This document shows positions 35,084 to 43,645 of a stretch of DNA of 64,000 nucleotides, one piece after another. The first letter of the stretch is position 1, and every line of letters begins with the position of its first letter. The stretch comes from Paenibacillus glycanilyticus NBRC 16618 (GTDB lineage: Bacteria; Bacillota; Bacilli; Paenibacillales; Paenibacillaceae). The position numbers were made by a program, and so were the translations under genes. The stretch is from assembly GCF_004000805.1 (NCBI RefSeq), contig NZ_BILY01000013.1, positions 62,001 through 126,000 on the forward strand, in the 5' to 3' direction. Below the pieces are notes generated by a model. That model did no database searches, was not told the origin of the DNA, and worked only from the letters and a program-made list of their open reading frames with translations.

Positions 35084-35117
35084 CAAAAAAGGACGGCAGC
35101 TCTTAACTGCCGTCCTC
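35084..35117 (-). terminator. Terminator overlapping the end of the GT4 gene
   Basis: The perfect stem AGGACGGCAG/CTGCCGTCCT has the TAA stop codon of the GT4 gene in its loop and six T after it on the minus strand. The last codons of the gene thus form one arm of the stem. Confidence 0.88.
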
Positions 35118-36416
35118 CCGGGTATAAGGCGTATGATTCAAGTAGCCCATTTCGTAGCTGATCATCTGCTCCTCCTCATGAGCCTTTTCCTGCACGAGCT
35201 GCGAAACCGACTCCGGATCTAAGTTTTCATCACTTAACTCCGGGTTGTCGCTGTATTTCAGGTCCGCTTCATTTCGTTGAATCTTTAACCACCGCTTCGC
35301 CGTATGTTCCCATGTGAACAGCTGCTCCACCCGCTGCCTGCTCTTTATCCCCATCTGCCGGCGCAGCGCCGCATTATGGAGCAGGAGCAGGAGCTTGGCA
35401 GTCAGCTCGGTTTTGATTTCCGTCTGATTGATGAGAAAACCGGTCTCTCCGTCCTGGATAATTTCCTGCATTCCGCCAGCACGCGTAGCTATAACCGGAA
35501 GGCCCGTTGCCATCGCCTCTACATTCACAAGCCCGAACGCTTCCCGCTTGCCCGAAGGCATGACGGCAATGTCGGCGGCCATGAACCAGCCAGGAACTTC
35601 CGAATAGGGCACGTACGGCACGAACCGGACATGCTTCTTGTACCGCTCCCCCATCTTTAACAGCTTGCGGGAATAAGCCGTCGTACGGTGCGACCCGTAG
35701 AATGGACTTCCGACAATGACGACAAGAAGATCGGGATGGATCTTGATCAGCTTTGGCACGATGGCGAGCAAATGATGCACGCCCTTAAGCGGAATCAGCC
35801 TACCGAGGAAAACAACTACTTTTCGGTGGACCAGGCCTTTACGCTCCCTGTGATGTCTTCGCGCTGCCTCCCCTTCCGCCGTATAGCGGGACTGGAAGCG
35901 TCTTGTCTCCACTCCCGGATATACGACGCGGAGCTTCGCGCTGGCTTCCGGCACCTTCTTAAGGATCAGACCTCGCAGAAATTCGCTGTTTACAATAATC
36001 CGGTCCGCTAGAGCAAAGCTTTTGCGGAGCTGCGTCTCGGAGATGTGTCTCGGACTGATGTAAGTGGAAGAATGAAGATTAAGCCATATTTTGGTTTTCG
36101 GGTTGGAATGCCTCAGCTTTATAACATAAGTTGGCCGGTTCTCGACCTGTATAATTTGCGGACCGAATTTCTTGATAGCACGTCCTATATTCGCAACATA
36201 AGCGGAACGTCTGGCAGCATGGAATCTTTCGCATACGACGTCATGAACAAGGCTACGGCTGGGCAAATTGCGCCCGGTTTTCCCGTAAATACGAGGCTCA
36301 ACACTAGGACGCAGCAGAGGAACGAATTTTTCAACAACCCGTTCGACTGAGCTGCTGTTTCCCGATGGAATCGGATAGGCTCCAGGCGTAACGAATGCCA
36401 CTTTCACAGGCGACAT
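35103..36416 (-). CDS. GT4 glycosyltransferase, CotSA-like
   Basis: A 437-residue GT-B enzyme. The N-lobe starts with VKVAFVTPGAYPIPSGNSSS; the C-lobe has VVFLGRLIPLKGVHHLL, FVPYVPYSEVPGWFMAADIA and the EX7E donor-binding segment EAFGLVNVEAMATGLPVIAT. About 60 acidic residues are added at the C-terminus, ending with a short aromatic-Gly element (YEMGYLNHTPY). It resembles B. subtilis CotSA, a coat-associated glycosyltransferase. It lies directly upstream of the giant repeat protein on the same strand but is cut off from it by a terminator, so each has its own promoter. The ATG has AAGGAGG 12 nt upstream, a wide gap. Confidence 0.88.
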   Translation of the reverse strand: MSPVKVAFVTPGAYPIPSGNSSSVERVVEKFVPLLRPSVEPRIYGKTGRNLPSRSLVHDVVCERFHAARRSAYVANIGRAIKKFGPQIIQVENRPTYVIKLRHSNPKTKIWLNLHSSTYISPRHISETQLRKSFALADRIIVNSEFLRGLILKKVPEASAKLRVVYPGVETRRFQSRYTAEGEAARRHHRERKGLVHRKVVVFLGRLIPLKGVHHLLAIVPKLIKIHPDLLVVIVGSPFYGSHRTTAYSRKLLKMGERYKKHVRFVPYVPYSEVPGWFMAADIAVMPSGKREAFGLVNVEAMATGLPVIATRAGGMQEIIQDGETGFLINQTEIKTELTAKLLLLLHNAALRRQMGIKSRQRVEQLFTWEHTAKRWLKIQRNEADLKYSDNPELSDENLDPESVSQLVQEKAHEEEQMISYEMGYLNHTPYTREDGS

Positions 36417-36476
36417 GTCGAAGGAAGGCCTCCTTCGTTATCAATTTGCAGTTAGCATACGCGAGCGATTCCGTTA

Positions 36477-36506
36477 TTGCCACAAGGTTGCGCGGACGCC
36501 TATACT
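36477..36506 (+). promoter_or_regulatory. psd promoter
   Basis: TTGCCA at 36477-36482 and TATACT at 36501-36506 are each one base from consensus with an 18-nt spacer. The transcript would start about 75 nt before psd. Confidence 0.65.
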
Positions 36507-36589
36507 ATTGATTTGTAGGAATGGTTGTGTCACACTGTTCGGAGGACACCGAAAGGCAAGATGCAAGGAAAGGACGTGAGTGAGCGGGC

Positions 36590-37378
36590 ATGATGGGATG
36601 GTTGTTTCAAGCCATGACGGAGCTTAGTTCGCGCAAATGGATATCCAGACTGACCGGCCGCTTCGCGCAATCGAAGGCAAGCCGCGGCTGGATTCCGAGA
36701 TTCGCCAGCATGTATAACATCAAAATCGAAGAAGCGGAAAAGCCGCTGGAAGCATACAGCACGTTAAACGAATTTTTTACGAGGCGCCTGAAGCCGGGCT
36801 CCCGGATTATTCATGAAGAGACTACAGCACTTATAAGTCCGGTGGACGCCTTGATCACGGGGGCAGGACCAATCAAAGACGGTACGATTGTTAACGTAAA
36901 AGGACAGGATTATACGATAGAGGAGCTGCTTAACCGCTCTCCGCGAACAGAGCTATACCGCGACGGATACTACATCGTATTGTACCTAAGTCCAACCGAT
37001 TATCACCGCATACATACCCCCGTAGACGGACGGATTGTCGAGCGGGAGCATGTTCCGGGCAAGGTATACCCGGTTAACGACTTTGGCCTTCGCCGCATGC
37101 GCCGCGTCCTCAGCCGGAATGAAAGATTGATTACCTACATCAAACATGCCGGAGGAGAAACGGCAGTCGTCAAGGTTGGCGCCATGAACGTCAGCAGTAT
37201 TCGTTATGTGGAGCCCATTCGCGACAAAGCCGAAAAAGGCGGCGAGCTTGCCTACTTCGAGTTCGGCTCAACGGTCGTATTGCTCATGGAGAACGATACC
37301 TTCATTCCCCGGCAGGATCTTGCGCCCGGATTAAAGGTGAGGATGGGCGAGAAGCTGGGGCAGTTGATTGAGGGGTAA
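36590..37378 (+). CDS. psd: Phosphatidylserine decarboxylase
   Basis: A 262-residue enzyme that converts phosphatidylserine to phosphatidylethanolamine at the membrane. It is made as a proenzyme that cuts itself at a Gly-Ser bond to form the pyruvoyl cofactor; the site FGST is present at 225-228, with Ser227 becoming the pyruvoyl group. Other family motifs are seen: ISPVDALITG, SPTDYHRIHTPVDG and KVGAMNVSS. The ATG at 36590 follows GAGCGGGC; a clear consensus binding site is farther away. No pssA gene lies next to it. It is monocistronic and divergent from the GT4 gene. Confidence 0.95.
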   Translation: MMGWLFQAMTELSSRKWISRLTGRFAQSKASRGWIPRFASMYNIKIEEAEKPLEAYSTLNEFFTRRLKPGSRIIHEETTALISPVDALITGAGPIKDGTIVNVKGQDYTIEELLNRSPRTELYRDGYYIVLYLSPTDYHRIHTPVDGRIVEREHVPGKVYPVNDFGLRRMRRVLSRNERLITYIKHAGGETAVVKVGAMNVSSIRYVEPIRDKAEKGGELAYFEFGSTVVLLMENDTFIPRQDLAPGLKVRMGEKLGQLIEG

Positions 37379-37381
37379 AGA

Positions 37382-37448
37382 GCAGGCTCATTGCGCGTTA
37401 AAAGGCATGCTTATTGCCCGTTTAAAGGCATGCTCATTGCGCATTAAA
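37382..37448. repeat. Three tandem 22-23-bp repeats
   Basis: Copies at 37382-37403, 37404-37426 and 37427-37448 share the core GGCATGCTCATTGCGC and end in TTAAA, with a few changes in each. They begin directly after the psd stop codon. The last copy supplies the left outer arm of the long hairpin at 37441-37553. No protein frame is kept through the repeats. Confidence 0.8.
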
Positions 37449-37553
37449 TGTTCTTCCGATCGCCATTGCTCGGGGATTCCTTTGAACAATCCTGGCGGAT
37501 TGGAATCCCCAGAGCAAAAGCGACCACTTCGTTTCTACAGAATCATTTAATGC
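37441..37553 (+). repeat. Long-hairpin element, copy 1
   Basis: The outer stem GCATTAAATG-TTCT (37441-37454) pairs with 37539-37553 with one bulged T. The inner stem 37466-37480 pairs with 37502-37517 with one bulge. Between them lie two conserved unequal strands, CGATCGCCATTG on the left and a 21-nt strand at 37518-37538 on the right. These strands match those of the two elements near 60.7 and 61.1 kb, while the stem sequences differ. Confidence 0.75.
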
Positions 37554-37600
37554 TCCAATCGCACTTTTACCCCTAAATCAACTTATAAGGGGTACAGTTA

Positions 37601-37623
37601 GCCATTTCATTACCCGAAATGGC
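37601..37623. repeat. 23-bp hairpin with 8-bp arms and 7-nt loop
   Basis: GCCATTTC - ATTACCC - GAAATGGC, a perfect 8-7-8 palindrome 48 nt after long-hairpin copy 1. The same geometry is found four times at 60869-60994. It has no T run and is not a terminator. Confidence 0.6.
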
Positions 37624-37635
37624 CCTATATAGAAG

Positions 37636-37672
37636 AAAGGCGCCGAGGGATTATCCCTGCGGCGCCTTTTCT
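37636..37672. terminator. Bidirectional terminator between psd and the AraC-type gene
   Basis: AAAGGCGCCG and CGGCGCCTTT, extended inward by AGGGA/TCCCT, form a strong stem. T-rich stretches follow on both strands, so it can serve psd (plus) and the AraC-type regulator (minus). Confidence 0.85.
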
Positions 37673-37677
37673 TGTTA

Positions 37678-38463
37678 TTAACGGATTTCGGATGGGCTTC
37701 TGCCCGTGTATTGCTTGAACTGCCTGCTGAAGAAGAAAATATCCCTGTAGCCAAGCGCGTCCGCGACCTCCGTCACGTTCATGCCCTCATACATGAGCAG
37801 ATGCTGGGCCCGTTCGATTCGTGTCCGGATCATATAAGATTGTACCGACATGCCGATCAGTTCCTTAAACTTTACGGAGAAATACCGCGGAGACAGCTGG
37901 GCGCGCATCGCCAAATCCTCAACCCGGTGAGCTACGCTTGGATGCTGCTTCACGTAATTGGCAACCTCTTGAATCGCTTCGGTCAGCTGGTTGCTTCCTT
38001 TGCGTTCTACCGGCATCTCCCGGTCCTCGCGCAGCAGATGGATCATCAGCTGCTTAAGCACCAGCAAGGCCTCCTCCTCCGCCGCGTATGTCTCAACGAG
38101 AAACAGCCGGACATACCGGGAAAGCAAATATTCGAAATCAACCGTATCCGTCAGCTTCCGGTAACGTTCCGGCACAAACTGCACAGGCTCGCGTACGTCA
38201 AAATGAATATAGGTCAGGACAAGGGGCTTTTGTGGATTATGGGTAGCACTCGTGTGGTCACCTGGCCGGAACAAAAAGCAGCTTCCTTTTCCTACCGGAT
38301 ACGCTGTTCCGTTAACTTCCACTTCCCCTTCGCCGCTCCATACATAAAATAAATCATAGTTCGCCATCGGCTTCTCGCGCCGCTGCCATCTCCAGTTTGG
38401 TTCACATACGATTTTGGCAATAGGCGGCAATTTAATGTACGAATCCGTAGATAAGTGCAGCAT
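37678..38463 (-). CDS. AraC-family transcriptional regulator with cupin sensor
   Basis: A 261-residue regulator. Residues about 20-100 form a cupin-like ligand-binding barrel (FYVWSGEGEVEVNGTAYPVGKG, FLFRPGDHTSA in part). The C-terminal 100 residues are the AraC/XylS DNA-binding domain with two helix-turn-helix units (VEDLAMRAQLSPRYFSVKFK and VTEVADALGYRDIFFFSRQF). Such proteins usually sense a sugar or related compound and regulate a nearby gene. The nearest candidates are its own promoter and the divergent aminotransferase gene. The ATG has AGGAGG 6 nt upstream. Confidence 0.9.
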   Translation of the reverse strand: MLHLSTDSYIKLPPIAKIVCEPNWRWQRREKPMANYDLFYVWSGEGEVEVNGTAYPVGKGSCFLFRPGDHTSATHNPQKPLVLTYIHFDVREPVQFVPERYRKLTDTVDFEYLLSRYVRLFLVETYAAEEEALLVLKQLMIHLLREDREMPVERKGSNQLTEAIQEVANYVKQHPSVAHRVEDLAMRAQLSPRYFSVKFKELIGMSVQSYMIRTRIERAQHLLMYEGMNVTEVADALGYRDIFFFSRQFKQYTGRSPSEIR

Positions 38464-38802
38464 GCGAATCCTCCTAAAAGTTTAACCCCGCTTGCTATTG
38501 GTTGAAATGACATGGCAAGCATAATCCAAAGTTTACCAAATAATGCTTTTCGTAATGCCGAAAATTACTTCCCAGACGAATATTAAGGATCTCGCGACGT
38601 TTTTCCGAAGCATTTTTCGCGAAATTTCGAGTTCTTGCCGACATCATACAACAGCCTGAAACCCGCACGCAAGCGGGTATTGCCCTCCCGTTTGCACAAA
38701 AGTCAAAAAATATTGCATTTTGGTTGGTGTGCTTTGTTAAAAAAATGTTATAATAGCACCCGATAAGCGTTAAATGACGAATTGATTTCCCGGAAGGATG
38801 GA
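38464..38802. other. Intergenic regulatory stretch between AraC-type and aminotransferase genes
   Basis: About 340 bases, AT-rich, with the divergent promoters of both neighbours. A small ACCCGC-acgcaa-GCGGGT hairpin lies at about 38669-38686. Several TTTCG/CGAAA-type short repeats are scattered at 38575-38640. No gene is supported here; a 108-codon minus frame (38495-38821) overlaps the aminotransferase start and has no binding site. Confidence 0.4.
38724..38754 (+). promoter_or_regulatory. Aminotransferase promoter with extended -10
   Basis: TGTTATAAT (38746-38754) is a TGn-extended perfect -10 box. The best -35 is TTGGTG at 38724-38729, with a long 19-nt spacer, so the extended -10 probably matters most. 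Confidence 0.65.
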
Positions 38803-40107
38803 ATGGAGTCCATGAACCCACTTGCTCAGCAGTTGAATGAGACGCTCAAAGCCGAAAGTCCGAACGTCTACGACATGTTGTCCGCTTTAGGAAAAGCGAT
38901 TTATTTCCCGAAGGAAGGCATACTCAGCCAATCCGCAGAAGCAAAGGCCAAAGCTAAGAAATTTAACGCCACGATCGGCATAGCAATAGAAAACGGTCAG
39001 CCCATGCACCTTAAGGTTATACAAGACACATTGTCCTCGTATGATCCAAAAGATATCTACGAATACGCTCCGCCAGCAGGCAAGCCGGAGCTGCGTTCCG
39101 CATGGCGCACCAAAATGGTTAAAGAAAACCCTTCCCTTGAAGGCAAAAAATTCAGCAACCCTGTCGCTACGAACGCATTGACACACGGTTTGAGTATTGT
39201 TGCCGACCTGTTCGCCGACGTCGGCGATGCGGTTATCATCCCGAACAAGAACTGGGAGAATTATGAGCTGACATTCAACATCCGCCGCGGTGCCGAAATC
39301 GTTGAATACCCGCTGTACAATGAGGATTACCGCTTCAACAGCGCCGGTCTGCGCGAAGCTCTGCTCGCTCAGAAGGACAAAGGAAAAGCGATTGTCATCC
39401 TCAACTTCCCGAACAACCCTACAGGCTACTCGCCGGATCCTCAGGAAGGCGATGAGATTGTTGCGGCAATCCGCGATGCGGCAGAAGCAGGCATTAACGT
39501 AGTGGCCGTAACGGACGACGCGTACTTCGGCCTGTTCTTTGAAGACTCGCTGCATGAATCGCTATTCGGCAAGCTGGCCGATCTGCATCCGCGCGTACTG
39601 GCTGTCAAAGTCGACGGCGCGACTAAAGAAGAATACGTATGGGGCTTCCGCGTTGGTTTCATTACTTACGCTAACCCTTCCGATAAAGCACTGGCTGCTC
39701 TTGAGCAGAAAACGATGGGCATTATCCGCGCGACAATCTCGAGCGGCCCGCATCCGTCACAAACCTTCGTCTTGCGCGCACTGCAGTCGGCTGAGTTCGA
39801 TGAACAGAAAGCGGAGAAATACGAAGTGATGAAAAAGCGCGCCAATAAAGTAAAAGATCTGCTCGACAGCGGACGTTACGGAGACGTATGGAGCTACTAT
39901 CCATTTAACTCCGGTTACTTTATGTGCCTTAAGCTGAAAGGCGTCTCCGCGGAAGAGGTCCGCACACGTCTCCTGGACGAGTACGGAATCGGAACAATCG
40001 CGCTTGGCGAGACCGATCTTCGCGTTGCATTCTCCTGCATTGAGGAGCCGAACCTGGAAGAGCTGTTCGATACGATCTACAAGGCGGTTACCGAGCTGCT
40101 CGGTTAA
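38803..40107 (+). CDS. Class I/II PLP-dependent aminotransferase
   Basis: A 434-residue enzyme of the fold-type I aminotransferase superfamily. Motifs seen: NFPNNPTGYSPDP, VTDDAYFGLF (pyridoxal-binding Asp/Tyr), the Schiff-base Lys in DGATKEEYVWGFRVGF, and the carboxylate-binding Arg near TDLRVAFSC. The sequence around the Lys (GATKEEYVWGFR) is not that of common AspC or aromatic aminotransferases, so the substrate is left open. The ATG at 38803 has AAGGA 4 nt upstream; an ATG three codons later (38812) is an equal alternative. It is monocistronic. Confidence 0.88.
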   Translation: MESMNPLAQQLNETLKAESPNVYDMLSALGKAIYFPKEGILSQSAEAKAKAKKFNATIGIAIENGQPMHLKVIQDTLSSYDPKDIYEYAPPAGKPELRSAWRTKMVKENPSLEGKKFSNPVATNALTHGLSIVADLFADVGDAVIIPNKNWENYELTFNIRRGAEIVEYPLYNEDYRFNSAGLREALLAQKDKGKAIVILNFPNNPTGYSPDPQEGDEIVAAIRDAAEAGINVVAVTDDAYFGLFFEDSLHESLFGKLADLHPRVLAVKVDGATKEEYVWGFRVGFITYANPSDKALAALEQKTMGIIRATISSGPHPSQTFVLRALQSAEFDEQKAEKYEVMKKRANKVKDLLDSGRYGDVWSYYPFNSGYFMCLKLKGVSAEEVRTRLLDEYGIGTIALGETDLRVAFSCIEEPNLEELFDTIYKAVTELLG

Positions 40108-40122
40108 TTGCCCTTTATAAAT

Positions 40123-40166
40123 AAAAAACAGCGGTGCAAGGGATGATCCCTGCACCGCTATTTTTA
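40123..40166. terminator. Bidirectional terminator between aminotransferase and ecsB
   Basis: The stem AGCGGTGCA/TGCACCGCT, continued inward by GGGA/TCCC, has six A before it and ATTTTTAT after it. It serves the aminotransferase gene (plus) and ecsB (minus). Confidence 0.88.
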
Positions 40167-40179
40167 TAACGAAAAACCG

Positions 40180-41433
40180 TCATTCCTCCTCCGCATCTTC
40201 GACTAGCTTGCGGCGCAAACGGCCGGGACGCAAGAACAGAATCTGCGCGTAAGCAGCCAACAGCGCGACAATCGCCGGAACGATGAGCCCTTGAACCAGC
40301 AGCATGATGGCTGCCGGCAGCCACATGAGGAATGAAACCGTCGCAAACGCCCACCGGTCTACAAGGATCAGGCTGTCCATCCGCTTGGCTTCAGGCAGCG
40401 GATAGACATGGCGCCAGACGGAATAGCGATGGGAATGCCGCAATCCCCCGAGCTGTACGGCTACCAGCTGCAGCAGGATGAAATAAGCTCCGGCAGCTCC
40501 CCAACCCGACAACCACCCGTCCTCCGCAAACCAATAAACGATAAGCGCAAACAATACGGTAAGCCGCAAGACGATGCCGCCAATCTCCGTTCTTACAAGA
40601 GACGCCGCGTACAAATATACGTAAGTCAGGCGGTGCCGGTTCGGAATATACCTTAAAACCCACGCCAGGTAAGCCCGGGATGCTGTACGGGAAGGCATCG
40701 TTGGAACATCGATAAATAAGCCGAAAAAATGATAGTAGCTTCTTCGGGTTCGAGCCTCCTCTTCAATCAGCCGTTCCCATGGGAACGAATGCTTGTCCGG
40801 CAGCCGGTACAGCAGAGCGAACAAGACAAGAAGCAGCAGCAGGAACAATGCAGCCTGCCACGGCGCGCTCGTCAGCGTAACCGCCAGCGCAAGCGCATTC
40901 GCCGCCCAGCGAAAAAACCGAAACAGAAGGCGGACACCGGACCAGGCGAATTTCCGTTCCTTCCACGCCCCCCCTAGGTTTGCCGCCCGCATAACCGCGC
41001 AAAAGAGCAGCAAAGTCAAAAAGCCGGCTTCCCCGTCCCCTTGCCGGTAAATCGGCCAGTAGAGCAGGAGCACAATAATCCCGAGCAAAGAAGTCATAAT
41101 TGCCGAGCGGCGGAAGCTTCTGCGCATATAGCCGCCCATTTCCGCCTCACGGGGCATATGGAAGACAATATCAGGCGAGGTCAGCCAGGTTCGGAGCGGA
41201 CTCCAGCTAAGAATAATAAACAAGGCCACGGTACCAACAAGCGTAATCGGAAATCCGCTTGGCAGATCCCGGATCAGCCTGATGTAACCAAAGGCGGATG
41301 ACAACACGATAAACGACATAAACAACGGAAACCCGCTTTGCGCCATATAACCGAAATAAGGAGTTACTTCTTTCCGGAATTCTCCTGACCGCTTGAGCCA
41401 TAAAGCCTCAAGCGACCGACCTCCCCCGCTCAT
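40180..41433 (-). CDS. ecsB: ABC transporter membrane protein EcsB
   Basis: A 417-residue membrane protein with about ten hydrophobic segments, of the EcsB family. It forms an ABC exporter-like complex with EcsA, which in B. subtilis affects protein secretion, regulated membrane proteolysis and competence. The ATG at 41433 overlaps the ecsA stop (ATGA), and GAGGG lies upstream. A longer frame up to 41511 would run deep into ecsA and has no binding site. An ecsC or hit gene is not adjacent. The assignment rests on the hydrophobic pattern, the EcsA partner and segments such as RHSHRYSVWRHVYPLP. Confidence 0.82.
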   Translation of the reverse strand: MSGGGRSLEALWLKRSGEFRKEVTPYFGYMAQSGFPLFMSFIVLSSAFGYIRLIRDLPSGFPITLVGTVALFIILSWSPLRTWLTSPDIVFHMPREAEMGGYMRRSFRRSAIMTSLLGIIVLLLYWPIYRQGDGEAGFLTLLLFCAVMRAANLGGAWKERKFAWSGVRLLFRFFRWAANALALAVTLTSAPWQAALFLLLLLVLFALLYRLPDKHSFPWERLIEEEARTRRSYYHFFGLFIDVPTMPSRTASRAYLAWVLRYIPNRHRLTYVYLYAASLVRTEIGGIVLRLTVLFALIVYWFAEDGWLSGWGAAGAYFILLQLVAVQLGGLRHSHRYSVWRHVYPLPEAKRMDSLILVDRWAFATVSFLMWLPAAIMLLVQGLIVPAIVALLAAYAQILFLRPGRLRRKLVEDAEEE

Positions 41434-42182
41434 TGGCGTCCCTCGGTGACAAGCTTGTAAAAGGCATCCTCCAGCGCCCCGCCGCGCGTTTCGATTCCGG
41501 CAGTCTTGCATACCTCTTCAAGCGTGCCGTATGCAGCCACCTTGCCTTGATGCATAACGATAAACCGGTCGCAATACGCTTCCACCGTCGACAGGATGTG
41601 GGAGCTCATCAGAATAGCCGAGCCTTTCTTCTTCACTTCAACCAGCCGTTCAAGCAGAGAACGAATACCTAACGGATCCAGGCCTAGGAACGGCTCGTCT
41701 ATCATGTAAAGCGGCGGTTCGGAGAGCAGCGCATTCATAATCATTACCTTCTGCTTCATCCCCTTGGACAAATGCGAAGCAAATGCTCCGCGCTTGGGCC
41801 TCATCTGGAATTCGTCCAGCAGCTGCTCCTGCCGTTCGCCAAATGCCGGCTCAGCCACATTATAGGCCATCCCGGTCAGACGCAAATGCTCCTCCACTGT
41901 CAGCTCGTCGAATAGGACTGGCGTCTCCGGCACATAGGCAAAAGCGGAGCGGTAACGCTCCGCGTTGTCCTCAAGCGTAACGCCGTCCACTTTCACCTGC
42001 CCCTGATGCGGCTTCATAAGCCCGAGAATATGCTTGATCGTTGTGCTTTTGCCCGCACCATTAAGTCCTATTAATCCTACCATTTCTCCTGCGCGCACCT
42101 CGAACGTCACATCATGAAGCACGGGACGCCGCGGGCTGTAACCGCCGGTTAATCCGGCCACCTGCAAAATGGGCTCGCTCAT
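41430..42182 (-). CDS. ecsA: ABC transporter ATPase EcsA
   Basis: A 250-residue ATP-binding subunit: Walker A GLNGAGKST (about 39-47), signature SHLSKGMKQKVMIM, Walker B LYMIDEPFLGLDP and the switch SSHILST. The FLGLDPLGI segment and the pairing with an EcsB-like membrane protein point to EcsA. The ATG at 42182 has AGGTGA 6 nt upstream. The pair forms a two-gene operon ending at the shared terminator at 40123-40166. Confidence 0.88.
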   Translation of the reverse strand: MSEPILQVAGLTGGYSPRRPVLHDVTFEVRAGEMVGLIGLNGAGKSTTIKHILGLMKPHQGQVKVDGVTLEDNAERYRSAFAYVPETPVLFDELTVEEHLRLTGMAYNVAEPAFGERQEQLLDEFQMRPKRGAFASHLSKGMKQKVMIMNALLSEPPLYMIDEPFLGLDPLGIRSLLERLVEVKKKGSAILMSSHILSTVEAYCDRFIVMHQGKVAAYGTLEEVCKTAGIETRGGALEDAFYKLVTEGRQ

Positions 42183-42256
42183 ATTCCGTCACCTACAATT
42201 ACCTATAAAATAAGTTGCTCTTCTCCTATCAGCATACCGAATTACAGCCGCAATAT

Positions 42257-42302
42257 CAAAAAAAAGCAGGTATTCCTTTCCACGAGGGAAGGAATACCTG
42301 CT
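42257..42302 (-). terminator. Terminator of the SLH protein gene
   Basis: A perfect 14-bp stem (AGCAGGTATTCCTT with AAGGAATACCTGCT) followed on the minus strand by eight T, 16 nt after the stop. Confidence 0.92.
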
Positions 42303-42317
42303 TCCATTCAATTCTTA

Positions 42318-43517
42318 TTAAAGGATCGTAATACCCGCAATAACGCCGTCTTTGCCTTGAATTCTAACATCATGGCCTGTTACGAGATTATTTCGGTCGC
42401 CGGCAATAAGCGCGTTATCCGCAACGTTATAAATGGTTACCGTTGTTTGATTTCCGTCTTGCTTCGAGATGGAGATCGTGGACAGCTTGCCGTTAGCGTT
42501 GTAAGTAATCGTGTTGATTTTGCCCGTAACGTCAAATACAGTGGACTGATCAACGGCTGCTTTAGTTACTTCAATAAACACAACTTTGTTCTGATAAGTG
42601 CGGACAAGAAGTTCGTCGCCGGCTTTCAGCGCGCTTACCGCTGCTTTCTTGTCTTCTCTGAAAATAAAGACGCTAGGATCCAAAGCAAGCGTTACATCCG
42701 TACCGCTCGATTGCGTAATCGTAATTTGACCGTTCGAAGCAGCTGCTTTCAGCTTGCCGGTAATAGCTTGTCCGTCGTTATCCGGAATTTCGGAATCCGT
42801 GCGGTCGAGCAAGGCAGCAAGCTCCGCGCGGGAAACCGGCTGGTTCGGACGGAACGTATTATCGTTGTAGCCCGTAATGATTCCTTTTTTGATAGCCAGA
42901 GCCACATAACCAACGGAACCCGCCGGAATATTTTTTGCGTCCTTGAAGTCCAGTTGAGTATTGTTAAGCGCCTTCGCTTCATCTTCCAGTTTAAGCGCTT
43001 TAACGAGAATCGTTGCCGCCCACAGACGAGTTGCATTTTCCTGAGGCTTCACCTCGAAGTCATTCTCGTTAAACAGATCGTTTTCAACCGCTACCGCTAC
43101 GTAACCAACTGCCCACGGATACTTCTTCTTGATCAGATCGGCATCCTTGAAGTTCAGCTTCGTGCTCATTTCTGCCGTCGATTCCGCCTGATCGCGAAGT
43201 CCCATCAGACGAACCGCCGAAACCAATGTCTCAATGCGGGAAATTTTTTGGTTCGGTTTGAACGAACCGTCCTCATAGCCGGTAAATACGCCTTTCGATG
43301 CAAGACGCATAATATATTCCATTGCCCATTTCATATCATCTTCGTCTTTGAATTTCCAATTCACTTTAACTTCTTTTTTCTCGCCGCGATCGTCGCCTTT
43401 TTTTCCGCCATCGTCGTTATGTTTACCGTTTGCGAAAGCCGAAGACGCGCCGCCTGCGAGCATCATGACTGCCAGAGAAGAGATCACCGTTTTTTTCCAT
43501 ACCGCTTGTTTCTTCAT
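42318..43517 (-). CDS. SLH-domain cell-surface protein
   Basis: A 399-residue secreted protein. The signal peptide ends near ASSAFA-NG (residue about 29). A charged linker (DDGGKKGDDRGEKKE) is followed by three S-layer-homology domains at about 58-105, 118-175 and 185-245; the key repeats GVFTGYEDGSFKPNQKISR and GIITGYNDNTFRPNQPVSR are visible. SLH domains bind pyruvylated secondary cell-wall polysaccharide. The C-terminal 150 residues are beta-rich (GKLKAAASNGQITITQSSGT) and unassigned. The ATG has GGAGAG 9 nt upstream. It is monocistronic. A structural or adhesive role at the cell wall is likely. Confidence 0.92.
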   Translation of the reverse strand: MKKQAVWKKTVISSLAVMMLAGGASSAFANGKHNDDGGKKGDDRGEKKEVKVNWKFKDEDDMKWAMEYIMRLASKGVFTGYEDGSFKPNQKISRIETLVSAVRLMGLRDQAESTAEMSTKLNFKDADLIKKKYPWAVGYVAVAVENDLFNENDFEVKPQENATRLWAATILVKALKLEDEAKALNNTQLDFKDAKNIPAGSVGYVALAIKKGIITGYNDNTFRPNQPVSRAELAALLDRTDSEIPDNDGQAITGKLKAAASNGQITITQSSGTDVTLALDPSVFIFREDKKAAVSALKAGDELLVRTYQNKVVFIEVTKAAVDQSTVFDVTGKINTITYNANGKLSTISISKQDGNQTTVTIYNVADNALIAGDRNNLVTGHDVRIQGKDGVIAGITIL

Positions 43518-43645
43518 AAAAAGCCACTCTCCCTTGTACTTTTTTGACGGAAAATATTCCGCTTGTACCTTCGCCTATACGTTTTCGTCGAAGGTCTAAA
43601 GTTTTGGGAGGGTGGCTTTCAAAAAAATTTCTTTTATTTGGTTTT

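Noticed and set aside
37368..37550. A 60-codon plus-strand frame over the tandem repeats after psd
   Set aside because: The repeats differ in length, so they do not keep frame, and the frame begins inside psd without a binding site.
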